DNA of 9,837 nucleotides from Anaerolineaceae bacterium. GTDB taxonomy: Bacteria; Chloroflexota; Anaerolineae; Anaerolineales; Anaerolineaceae. The translations under genes and the position numbers were made by a program. Below are positions 1-6,170 of this stretch, piece after piece. Where the stretch lies: contig WOZC01000040.1 of the NCBI GenBank assembly GCA_011620465.1, positions 17,302-27,138 of the forward strand. Direction: 5' to 3'. The stretch's first letter is position 1. Each line of letters begins with the position of its first letter. Under the pieces are notes generated by a model. That model ran no database searches and was not told where the DNA came from. It saw only the letters and a program-made list of their open reading frames with translations.

Positions 1-977
1 ATTTCTGCCGGAGCAGCCAGCAGGCGTTCCAGTTCCGGATCAAGTTTAACCAGGGTAAGTGAGAACCCCGCCATTTCGAGCGAGGTGCAGTACTCACCAA
101 CATAGTTTCTCTTGATCTTTAGTCCGCGTTTTTCCGCGATTTCATGGGCATGTCCATAGAGCAGATAGAGTTCAGAAATTGGCGTTCCGCCCATACCATT
201 GATCATGAGGGCGACTTCGTCACCAGCCTTGTATGGCAGGTCATCGGCGACAGCTTCAAATAGTTCATCGACGATCTTGTTAGCAGGTTCGATCTTGACG
301 CGTTTACGACCAGGTTCGCCATGAATGCCGATACCCATTTCCATTTCATCTTCCGCGAGAGTAAAGATGGGGGTGCCTTTGGCGGGTGGGGTGCAGCCAG
401 TGAGTGCCATACCCATGGTGCGGGTCACTTCTACCACATGATTACCGATGGAAACCAGTTCTTGCAAGTTCTTGCCTTCTTCTGAAGCGGCACCGCAGGC
501 TTTCATCACGAAGAAGTTACCAGCAACACCACGGCGACCGACGGTCCAGGTTGAGTCTTTCACTGCAACGTCATCATTGATGACCACTCTGCCAACTTCG
601 ATGCCATCCATCTCGGCTAATTCCTGACCCATATCAAAGGACATGGTATCGCCAGTGTAGTTGTTCAGGAGGTGCAGCACACCCATTGGACCAGCAACCA
701 GTTTGGTGGTTTGATAGACAAAATCAGCGGGAGGAGCAGCGAAAACGTTGCCGGGACAAGCAGCATCAAGCATACCTTTACCAACGGTCATCACATGGGC
801 AGGTTCGTGACCGGAGCCAGAGCCCTGCATAATGGATACTTTGTTAGCCATTGGGATGTCTTTGCGCATGATCAGGTTATATTCCGGGATATATTTCAAG
901 GTATCCGGATTGGCGAGTGCAATGCCCTTGAGCATTTCTGGAACAAAATCCTTGGGGTCATTAACAAATTTTTTCAT
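1..977 (-). CDS. dhaK: Dihydroxyacetone kinase substrate-binding subunit DhaK, C-terminus cut by window edge
   Basis: This is the substrate-binding half of a two-subunit ketose kinase. The family holds dihydroxyacetone as a hemiaminal on a histidine while DhaL supplies the phosphate, giving dihydroxyacetone phosphate in the cytosol. It reads from an ATG preceded by AAGGAG at good spacing, and 325 residues are visible. E. coli DhaK has 356, so the C-terminal end is probably missing only because the window stops. Key residues are present: GSGHEP (His57), NYTGD (Asp110, matching the E. coli catalytic Asp109) and GIGIHGEPG (His219, matching the covalent His218). The first motif has Ser53 where many members have Gly. 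The sequence resembles, from memory, the branch of DhaK homologues that pair with an ATP-dependent DhaL and include tetrulose kinases, so erythrulose or another short ketose is an alternative substrate. It is the fifth gene of the operon, 30 nt after dhaL. No dhaM phosphotransferase gene is visible, but one could lie beyond the edge. Confidence 0.93.
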   Translation of the reverse strand, partial: MKKFVNDPKDFVPEMLKGIALANPDTLKYIPEYNLIMRKDIPMANKVSIMQGSGSGHEPAHVMTVGKGMLDAACPGNVFAAPPADFVYQTTKLVAGPMGVLHLLNNYTGDTMSFDMGQELAEMDGIEVGRVVINDDVAVKDSTWTVGRRGVAGNFFVMKACGAASEEGKNLQELVSIGNHVVEVTRTMGMALTGCTPPAKGTPIFTLAEDEMEMGIGIHGEPGRKRVKIEPANKIVDELFEAVADDLPYKAGDEVALMINGMGGTPISELYLLYGHAHEIAEKRGLKIKRNYVGEYCTSLEMAGFSLTLVKLDPELERLLAAPAE

Positions 978-1007
978 TAATTATTTCTCCTTTTTTGAAT
1001 GAAAATT

Positions 1008-1631
1008 TTAAACTCTCCATGCTTCGCTGAGAGATTTGATCATGGTTGCCAGGGCAACCGAGCCAGCATCCAGTGTTCCAATGCTGCGATCACCGGTGTA
1101 CGCTGCCCGACCACGTTTGGCCACCATTGGTCGGGTGGCTTCAGCGGCTTCGGCTGAAACCTGGGCGGCGATATCAAGTATTTCGAGGTCAGATTTGCCC
1201 TCGTTGATGGCGGCTTCAATCGCGTTGGTAGTGGGAATGAGGGTGTCAAGGTAAGTCTTGTCACCCAGGTCGCAATTTCCACGTTTCTTAATGCCTTCAG
1301 CGATTGCACGCAAAATCGGGACGATGTCCTCTTTTTTGGCTATTTCATTGGAACCAAGCGTCATCCCTGCGCGCAGGAAGGCGGTTCCCCAGATCGTACC
1401 CGAGACGCCACCAACCGAGCTCATGATGATCTTGGCGACTTCCTTGAGAAAGTTGCCTGGATTGGTGCGGTCAATATTGTCCCAGTTTTCCAGTACTTTT
1501 TCAAAGCCGCGGGCGATGGAATAGCCGAAATCTCCATCGCCTACGACAGCGTCGAGTTCGCTAAAATACTGCTCATTTTTGAGGGCAGTGTCCGCAATGG
1601 ACTTGACTACAAATTCAACATCTTTGGTCAT
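1008..1631 (-). CDS. dhaL: Dihydroxyacetone kinase nucleotide-binding subunit DhaL
   Basis: This is the ADP/ATP-binding, all-helical subunit that phosphorylates the ketose held by DhaK. Its 207 residues match the usual length of about 210. The magnesium-nucleotide site is intact: Asp27, Asp32 and Asp34 in ELDAVVGDGDFG. The other family motifs also follow: SSVGGVSGTIWGTAFLRAG (71-89), GDKTYLDTL (123-131) and GRAAYTGDRSIGTLDAGS (174-191). Two positions differ from the E. coli type: Phe35 replaces the His of GDGDHG, and GTLDAG replaces GHxDPG. From memory these variants go with the DhaL branch found with sugar-associated, ATP-using DhaK paralogues, so direct use of ATP rather than a PTS donor is plausible but unproven. 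The ATG has GAGG about 10 nt upstream. Here dhaL precedes dhaK, the reverse of the E. coli dhaKLM order. Confidence 0.93.
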   Translation of the reverse strand: MTKDVEFVVKSIADTALKNEQYFSELDAVVGDGDFGYSIARGFEKVLENWDNIDRTNPGNFLKEVAKIIMSSVGGVSGTIWGTAFLRAGMTLGSNEIAKKEDIVPILRAIAEGIKKRGNCDLGDKTYLDTLIPTTNAIEAAINEGKSDLEILDIAAQVSAEAAEATRPMVAKRGRAAYTGDRSIGTLDAGSVALATMIKSLSEAWRV

Positions 1632-1712
1632 AAATCAATTTCCTCGGTTCAGTTTGACGTAAGTTTTCGGTTTACTTTTCTTCGTTATTGCACCTCCAGG
1701 TCTTCCAGTGCT

Positions 1713-2468
1713 TTATTCGAACATGCGTGTTAACTGGCGGACGTGCAAGACACCATCGTAATCGGGGATATCTCCCTTGACTAATTGACCTTTTTCTCCG
1801 TTCGGGTCTCCCAGGGCAGTAACGATGACATCAGCATCACTCAAGTCTTCTCGCTCGGTGTAAAAGTTGCTTGTGGCTACCACGTGCATCCCGGCTGCTT
1901 TGGCGGCAAGAACACCATTACGCGAGTCTTCAATCACCAGGCATTCTTGAGGCTGTAAGCCGGCTTTTTCCATAGCAAGCAGGTAAATGGCAGGATCTGG
2001 TTTCTTTTTGGCAACGATATCGCCAGCAAGTACGAATTTGAATGGGATATCCTCCAGAACTTTGTAAGCAATGGCATGGGCAGCACGCTCATTTGACGTG
2101 GTCGTGATAGCCAGGCTTAAGCCGGCTTCCACTCCTTCTTTCATAAAGCGGTGAATTCCTGGCCTCAACGGCAGACTGCCTGACTCGATCAGTTCGATAA
2201 AACGATCGGTCTTGTAAAGATGCATCTTTTTGATCAGATCCTCAACTTCGTCATCCGGAATATCTACTCCGAAACCTTTCGTCTTGAGGTGATGCTTCAT
2301 GCGCTCTTTACCACCGCCGATCTGGAGCAACTCGTGATAATACTCAACATCCCATTCGGTGTCGAAACCCATATGTTTGAAGGTGTCGTTGAACGCGACG
2401 CGATGACCATCCCTTTCGGTGTCAATAATCACACCGTCCTGGTCAAAAAATATTGCTTTGATTGCCAT
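1713..2468 (-). CDS. HAD-family sugar-phosphate phosphatase, CbbY-like
   Basis: A 251-residue HAD phosphatase of the subfamily I type, with a helical cap between core motifs. Motif I is FFDQDG, with nucleophile Asp9 and acid/base Asp11. Motif II lies in AITTTSN (120-126), the motif III lysine is in KKKPDP (154-159), and motif IV is VIEDSRNG (178-185), whose acidic residues hold magnesium. The cap begins TERDGHRVAFN (17-27) and contains IGGGKER (50-56). Both are hallmarks of CbbY, the xylulose-1,5-bisphosphate phosphatase known from Calvin-cycle bacteria and plastids. No Rubisco gene is visible, so here it may act on a ketose (bis)phosphate made by the neighbouring aldolase or kinase, or as a repair enzyme for a dead-end bisphosphate. 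The start follows the aldolase stop by 9 nt with GAGGT between them, so translation is probably coupled. The fold is certain; the substrate is inferred. Confidence 0.88.
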   Translation of the reverse strand: MAIKAIFFDQDGVIIDTERDGHRVAFNDTFKHMGFDTEWDVEYYHELLQIGGGKERMKHHLKTKGFGVDIPDDEVEDLIKKMHLYKTDRFIELIESGSLPLRPGIHRFMKEGVEAGLSLAITTTSNERAAHAIAYKVLEDIPFKFVLAGDIVAKKKPDPAIYLLAMEKAGLQPQECLVIEDSRNGVLAAKAAGMHVVATSNFYTEREDLSDADVIVTALGDPNGEKGQLVKGDIPDYDGVLHVRQLTRMFE

Positions 2469-2477
2469 ATTGACCTC

Positions 2478-3353
2478 TTATGCTTTTCCAGCAGAACCCA
2501 GTACATCGATCCAACGACCGACTACTTTGCGGATGGCATCCCGAACGGCAATATCAACCTTTCCCGGGTTATATTCGTCTCTTTTTTCTGAGATGTAATT
2601 ATAGGTTGTGTCAATAAGCGTGTACTTTAACTCGGTTGAAACGTTAAATTTGGCTCCACCGGCTTCCAACAAACGTTTGACATATTCATCCGATAATCCC
2701 GTGCCGCCATGGACGACCAGGGGGGTGTTGATTCGGTCGGCATTAAGCATATGGTTGATTTTTGCCATCCGGTCGAAGTCGACCTTGGGGTTTTTGGTCT
2801 TATAGACGCCATGCGCCGTCCCGATTCCGGGAGCGAAGATATCTACACCAGTTTGTTCGACAAATAAGACTGCCTGCTCAGGATTGCAAAGAGCAGCCTC
2901 ATCTTCCGAGACACGGACCTGATCTTCCACTCCGCTGACAGTGCCCAATTCACCTTCGACCGAAGCATCACTGTGGGCATGGCAGTAATCGACGACTTCT
3001 TTGGTCTGACGAATATTTTCCTCAAAAACCTGCTTGGATGCATCGATCATGAGGTTGGTGTAACCCACATCATCCAGATGCTTGCAGTAATCTACCTCTG
3101 TGCAATGATCCAAATGGAGACAGATGGGGATAGGTGCCTGGCTGGCGAGGGTATGGTAAACTGCAACGATTACTTCTGGCTTGAGGAACTTGGATGGCGC
3201 GACTGAAACCTGGATGATCAGAGGGGCTTTCTTTTCGACAGCCGCTTCTACCACACCTTCCATCTGGTTGATGCTGGTGATATTGAAAGCGCCAACTGCA
3301 TAACCACCTTTGGCAGCTTCCCTTGTAATTTCTAAAGCGTTGACAATTGACAT
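2478..3353 (-). CDS. Class II (zinc-dependent) ketose-bisphosphate aldolase
   Basis: A 291-residue class II aldolase, which reversibly joins dihydroxyacetone phosphate to an aldehyde. The family fold and metal site are clear: HLDHC (His80, catalytic Asp82, zinc ligand His83), VEGELGTVSG (132-141), GIGTAHGVYK with His181, LVVHGGTG with His215, and NVSTEL (237-242) at the substrate phosphate. Length and residue numbers resemble the short GatY/KbaY/FbaA-like group (about 285 residues) rather than the long E. coli FbaA (about 360). The substrate could be fructose- or tagatose-1,6-bisphosphate or a ketose 1-phosphate. Sequence alone does not separate these, so no symbol is given. The ATG has GGAG 12 nt upstream, a little far. 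It follows gntR by 80 nt and precedes the phosphatase by 9 nt. Its position next to dihydroxyacetone kinase genes suggests that DHAP links the two steps. Confidence 0.9.
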   Translation of the reverse strand: MSIVNALEITREAAKGGYAVGAFNITSINQMEGVVEAAVEKKAPLIIQVSVAPSKFLKPEVIVAVYHTLASQAPIPICLHLDHCTEVDYCKHLDDVGYTNLMIDASKQVFEENIRQTKEVVDYCHAHSDASVEGELGTVSGVEDQVRVSEDEAALCNPEQAVLFVEQTGVDIFAPGIGTAHGVYKTKNPKVDFDRMAKINHMLNADRINTPLVVHGGTGLSDEYVKRLLEAGGAKFNVSTELKYTLIDTTYNYISEKRDEYNPGKVDIAVRDAIRKVVGRWIDVLGSAGKA

Positions 3354-3433
3354 TTACTCAAAATTCTCCTTTCGTATAGATTTTTTTCGTTCAAATTTCT
3401 TGTGGTAGCCTCCTTGTGTTTGTAAACTTTCCA

Positions 3434-4171
3434 CTATTCAGCTGAAAGGTTGAAAGTGACAGAATAAAGATCACCCCGGTTGTGGCAGAAAAGAAACTCC
3501 ACCGGGATACCTTCTTCGGTATACAACGTTCGTTCTTTGTAGAGGATAGGCGCCCCCACTTCAATTGCTAAAAGCGCAGCAACTTCCGGCTCAGCTGAGC
3601 GGGCATCGAGCCGTTGAACACCTCGCCGTACTTTGAGACCATGGGATTCATAGTAAGCCAGCAGGTCTTTCGAGAGGTTTTCTACATCATTTTCGACAAA
3701 GTCCGAGAATTTATCAAAGGAAAAATATGCTTCATGGATCGTGATCGGATTGCCCTCAACGATTCGTAACGTTTTCAAACGGATTACCTGTGATCCTTCT
3801 AATAGACCGAGCGCTTTCGCGACCTGCAATCGGGCTGGTATCACACTCATTTCCAGGATTTTTTCGTCCACTGACAGACCATTCTGGCGGGAATTCTCGA
3901 AAAAATTCTGCAGATAACTGTGGTCTCTGGCAAAATGCTGCAAAGCCACAAAGGTTCCAACACCGTGTTTGCGATACAACAAACCTTCATCGACCAGGTC
4001 CGACATACTCTGCCGTAAAGTCATGCGGCTGACGCCGTAAGAGGCAGCCAATTCTTCTTCAGAGGGAAGCTTCTCGCCCCGGCTCAATTCACCCGAAAGA
4101 ATTCGTGTTCTAAGATCTTCGCGAATTCGGATGTATTGAGGGATTCCTGTAAGGCTGTTCAGACTATCCAA
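3434..4171 (-). CDS. GntR-family transcriptional regulator, HutC/UTRA subfamily
   Basis: A 245-residue DNA-binding regulator and probable local controller of the operon it heads. Residues about 14-76 form the GntR winged helix, including LRTRILSGELSRGEKLPSEE, the recognition region YGVSRMTLRQSMSDL (65 marks its start roughly at 50) and the wing RKHGVGTFV. Residues about 95-240 form a UTRA ligand-binding domain with typical GNPITIHEAYFSFDKF and GIPVEF segments. UTRA regulators usually sense sugars, sugar phosphates or small acids and leave DNA on binding. The start is TTG, chosen because the SD-like AAGGAAGGT lies just upstream and the next ATG falls inside the recognition helix. A strong promoter and two operator-like boxes sit upstream, which suggests autorepression. 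The effector is unknown; a ketose phosphate handled by the downstream enzymes is the natural guess. Confidence 0.9.
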   Translation of the reverse strand: MDSLNSLTGIPQYIRIREDLRTRILSGELSRGEKLPSEEELAASYGVSRMTLRQSMSDLVDEGLLYRKHGVGTFVALQHFARDHSYLQNFFENSRQNGLSVDEKILEMSVIPARLQVAKALGLLEGSQVIRLKTLRIVEGNPITIHEAYFSFDKFSDFVENDVENLSKDLLAYYESHGLKVRRGVQRLDARSAEPEVAALLAIEVGAPILYKERTLYTEEGIPVEFLFCHNRGDLYSVTFNLSAE

Positions 4172-4176
4172 TAATA

Positions 4177-4185
4177 ACCTTCCTT
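4177..4185 (-). promoter_or_regulatory. Ribosome binding site deciding the TTG start of gntR
   Basis: On the minus strand the sequence AAGGAAGGT lies 5 nt before TTG at 4171-4169. No ATG or GTG in frame nearby gives a complete winged-helix domain, so this SD supports the rare TTG start. Confidence 0.65.
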
Positions 4186-4215
4186 CGGTGAGATAAGCGG
4201 TTGGATTGGATGGGT

Positions 4216-4225
4216 TGTATAGACA
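4216..4225. promoter_or_regulatory. Candidate GntR operator box 1, over the transcription start
   Basis: TGTATAGACA is symmetric at 8 of 10 positions and resembles operators of HutC-type GntR regulators (TGT-N4-ACA). It covers the predicted start of the operon promoter, where a bound repressor would block initiation. A related box lies 37 bp away, over the -35 element. Confidence 0.55.
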
Positions 4226-4230
4226 TCTAT

Positions 4231-4258
4231 ATTATATCCGATGCGGGATGTCTGTCAA
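4231..4258 (-). promoter_or_regulatory. Sigma-70-type promoter of the gntR-aldolase-HAD-dhaLK operon
   Basis: On the minus strand a perfect -35 box TTGACA (4258-4253) is separated by 16 bp from a perfect -10 box TATAAT (4236-4231). Transcription would start near 4224, leaving a leader of about 50 nt before the gntR start. A promoter this close to consensus implies strong basal activity that would need a repressor. Confidence 0.8.
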
Positions 4259-4262
4259 GACA
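4253..4262. promoter_or_regulatory. Candidate GntR operator box 2, over the -35 element
   Basis: TGTCAAGACA matches box 1 at 8 of 10 positions (shared TGTnnAGACA) and contains the complement of the TTGACA -35 box. It also sits within a small inverted repeat, TGTCT-N4-AGACA (4249-4262, counting the preceding TGTCT). Binding at both boxes would bracket the promoter. Confidence 0.5.
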
Positions 4263-4283
4263 AGCGTGCTCGCGAGCGTGCTC
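4263..4283. repeat. Tandem 9-bp repeat AGCGTGCTC with central palindrome
   Basis: AGCGTGCTC occurs twice, separated by GCG, giving a 12-bp period. The middle forms the perfect palindrome GCTCGCGAGC. It lies just upstream of the -35 box of the gntR operon, in the gap between the divergent transcription units. It has no T-tract, so it is not an intrinsic terminator. It could be an activator site, or chance. Confidence 0.45.
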
Positions 4284-4356
4284 ATTCCATCGAGAAAGTT
4301 ACGTTTGTCATACCGTCTTTTAAACTATTACAGAACCTGACATTCTGGAAGCTTAA

Positions 4357-4386
4357 TTGCATCGTTGGAACAATCGTCTGTATAAT
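4357..4386 (+). promoter_or_regulatory. Likely promoter of yqeB-yqeC
   Basis: A perfect -10 box TATAAT (4381-4386) is preceded, after 18 bp, by the weak -35 TTGCAT (4357-4362). The expected transcription start, 7 nt past the -10, coincides with the A of ATG at 4393, which points to a leaderless mRNA. Confidence 0.55.
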
Positions 4387-4392
4387 TACGCC

Positions 4393-5190
4393 ATGATTAT
4401 GAAAAAGAGGAAGTTGATCCTGATCCGTGGTGGAGGAGATGTAGCAAGCGGGGTTGCTGTAGTCTTGCATAGAAATGGCTGGCCTGTTGTGATTTCAGAG
4501 TTGCCTGCCCCGATGGTCGTTCGAAGAAAAGTGGCTTTTGCAGAAGCTGTTTGGGAAGGTCACCAGCAGGTTGAGGAAATTCAATCTGTTTTGGCTGAGA
4601 ACGATAATGAAATCGAAGACGCGTTATGCTCTGGGAAAGTCGCTGTGGTTGTAGACCCTGAGGCGAACATCCTGGAAAGATTCGAATTTGCCGCTATCGT
4701 GGATGCACGGATGCTGAAACGTTATGATACCAACCCGATTTTTGAAAAAATTCCGCTAATTGGTCTTGGCCCGGGGTTTGTTGCTGGTGAAAACTGCCTT
4801 GTCGTAATCGAGACGAACCGGGGTGAAAATCTCGGAAGGATCTTTAGGGAAGGTTCAGCAGAAAAAGACACCGGTATCCCAGCCATAGTCGAAGGCAGGG
4901 GGCTTGAACGCGTCTTATATACACCATGCGCAGGGAAAATTCAGACTTATATAGAAATTGGTGATTTGGTCAAAGAGGGTCAGCTGCTGGCTGAAGTTGG
5001 TGGGGAAGCGGTTCTTGCCCCATTTGATGGACTCGTTCGGGGGATGCTGAGAAACGGATTGGACGTTAAAGCCCATATCAAGTTGGGGGATGTCGATCCG
5101 CGTACAGACGCAAGCCTGGCGACGCACATTTCTGATAAAACATTGATTATCGGGAACAGCGTTTTGGATGTTGTCGAAAGTCTGCAATGA
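4393..5190 (+). CDS. yqeB: YqeB-type accessory protein of molybdenum hydroxylase systems
   Basis: A 265-residue protein of the YqeB/EF2563 family, which occurs with selenium-dependent molybdenum hydroxylases (xanthine dehydrogenase-like enzymes) and is thought to serve cofactor maturation; its biochemical role is not established. The N-terminus has a Rossmann-like start, LILIRGGGDVASG (8-20), followed by GLGPGF (124-129). The C-terminal third (about 177-240) looks like a lipoyl/biotinyl-type beta barrel: PCAGKIQ, GDLVKEGQLLAEVGG, APFDGLVRGMLRNG, then GDVDPR (232-237). ATG 4393 was chosen because it lies at the predicted transcription start. No SD precedes it, and the upstream TTG at 4357 is part of the promoter. 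The stop overlaps the yqeC start as ATGA, so the pair is likely co-translated. No hydroxylase or selD gene is in view, so the partner enzyme must be elsewhere. Confidence 0.85.
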   Translation: MIMKKRKLILIRGGGDVASGVAVVLHRNGWPVVISELPAPMVVRRKVAFAEAVWEGHQQVEEIQSVLAENDNEIEDALCSGKVAVVVDPEANILERFEFAAIVDARMLKRYDTNPIFEKIPLIGLGPGFVAGENCLVVIETNRGENLGRIFREGSAEKDTGIPAIVEGRGLERVLYTPCAGKIQTYIEIGDLVKEGQLLAEVGGEAVLAPFDGLVRGMLRNGLDVKAHIKLGDVDPRTDASLATHISDKTLIIGNSVLDVVESLQ

Positions 5191-5942
5191 AGGATGAATT
5201 CATAGCTGAGATAGAGCAGTTTTTTAGGGCAGAACAAGCGATCCCAATCGCAGTTGTAGGCGCAGGTGGAAAAACCAGCCTGTTGTCCTATTTGGCACAT
5301 CGTCTGCCAGGAGATGTCATCTGTGCAACTTCCACAAAAATGTTAGCCAGCCAGGCGGAGCTGTTCGACCTGCATATTATTTGGAAAAATGAAAGCGAAA
5401 TTGTGCCGGAGATTCCTGAGAACGTTGGTACTATCCTGATATCGGGGATTTCTCTTGAGATTGATAATGCCGAAAAACTTACGGCTTTGACTGATCAACA
5501 ATTGTCCGACTTAAAACAAGTATGTGATGAAAGACACATTCACTTGATCGTTGAAGCGGATGGAGCCAAGAGACGATCCCTGAAAGCACCTGAAGCGTGG
5601 GAGCCAGTGATTCCTGCTTTTTCAGACCTGGTGATCGTTGTGGTTGGGTTGAAAGCGTTGATGAAGCCGTTGAATGAAGAGCATGTCTTTCGCAGCCAGG
5701 TTTTCGCTCAGTTGACTGGCCTGGAGATGGAGCAACCGGTTGATATGCGAGCAATTTTACGTTTCTTGAAGCACCCATTGGGAGGGCAGAAGGGCATACC
5801 AGACCAGGCAAAGCGCTTCGTGCTGTTCAACCTCGATGGGTGTTCTTATCCTGAATTAGTCGACGAAGCCAGGATTGAAGATGAGTTAAGCGGGGTTTTC
5901 GATCGCATATTCATCTTAGAAAGCATACCCGTAGAGTTGTGA
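5187..5942 (+). CDS. yqeC: YqeC-type P-loop accessory protein of molybdenum hydroxylase systems
   Basis: A 251-residue cytosolic protein of the YqeC family, described as an accessory factor of selenium-dependent molybdenum hydroxylases. The nucleotide-binding loop is GAGGKTSLL (25-33), a Walker A-like motif at the end of the first strand. ATSTKM follows after about 20 residues. The family signature VEADGAKRRSLKAP, with its acidic and basic pair, lies near residue 120, and VVGLKALMKPLNEEHVFR comes after it. These features suggest an NTPase; its exact reaction is unknown. The start shares ATGA with the yqeB stop and has no strong SD, so re-initiation from yqeB translation is likely. No terminator is obvious after the stop, so some transcripts may continue toward recG. 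Confidence 0.87.
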   Translation: MKDEFIAEIEQFFRAEQAIPIAVVGAGGKTSLLSYLAHRLPGDVICATSTKMLASQAELFDLHIIWKNESEIVPEIPENVGTILISGISLEIDNAEKLTALTDQQLSDLKQVCDERHIHLIVEADGAKRRSLKAPEAWEPVIPAFSDLVIVVVGLKALMKPLNEEHVFRSQVFAQLTGLEMEQPVDMRAILRFLKHPLGGQKGIPDQAKRFVLFNLDGCSYPELVDEARIEDELSGVFDRIFILESIPVEL

Positions 5943-6117
5943 AGGCGGACATCGATCCTACGAAGCTGTTTAACGCGTGATTTGGGTGTCTTCTTACCCA
6001 GCCAAGCCGACATTATTTCCAATCTTTGCGCTCCTAAATTTAAACGCCTTTACTGTTTTTGTTTTCTTTGTAGTAAGGAAAAAGGAAGCGAAGACAAAAC
6101 CATTCTTCATTCCATCC

Positions 6118-6146
6118 TTCGAAGAAAGTTCTGTATCGGTTATGAT
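6118..6146 (+). promoter_or_regulatory. Weak candidate promoter for recG
   Basis: The 228-nt gap between yqeC and recG holds no convincing gene. TATGAT (6141-6146) with TTCGAA 17 bp upstream is the best promoter-like pair, and it would start transcription about 15-20 nt before the recG ATG. The -35 matches consensus at only 3 of 6 positions. Confidence 0.3.
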
Positions 6147-6170
6147 TAAGCTCGATAAGAGTGAAGCAAA

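Noticed and set aside
672..980. A 102-codon plus-strand reading frame opposite dhaK
   Set aside because: It lies wholly antisense to the well-conserved dhaK coding sequence, has no SD, and its translation shows no recognisable motif.
4263..4283. GCTCGCGAGC palindrome as a terminator between the divergent units
   Set aside because: It has no T-tract on either strand, and no transcript ends here because both flanking units start from this region.
4357..4392. Upstream TTG start that would extend YqeB by 12 residues
   Set aside because: The segment contains the -10 box and has no SD, and the added residues (MHRWNNRLYNYA) are unlike the YqeB start, which normally begins just before the glycine-rich RGGGD.
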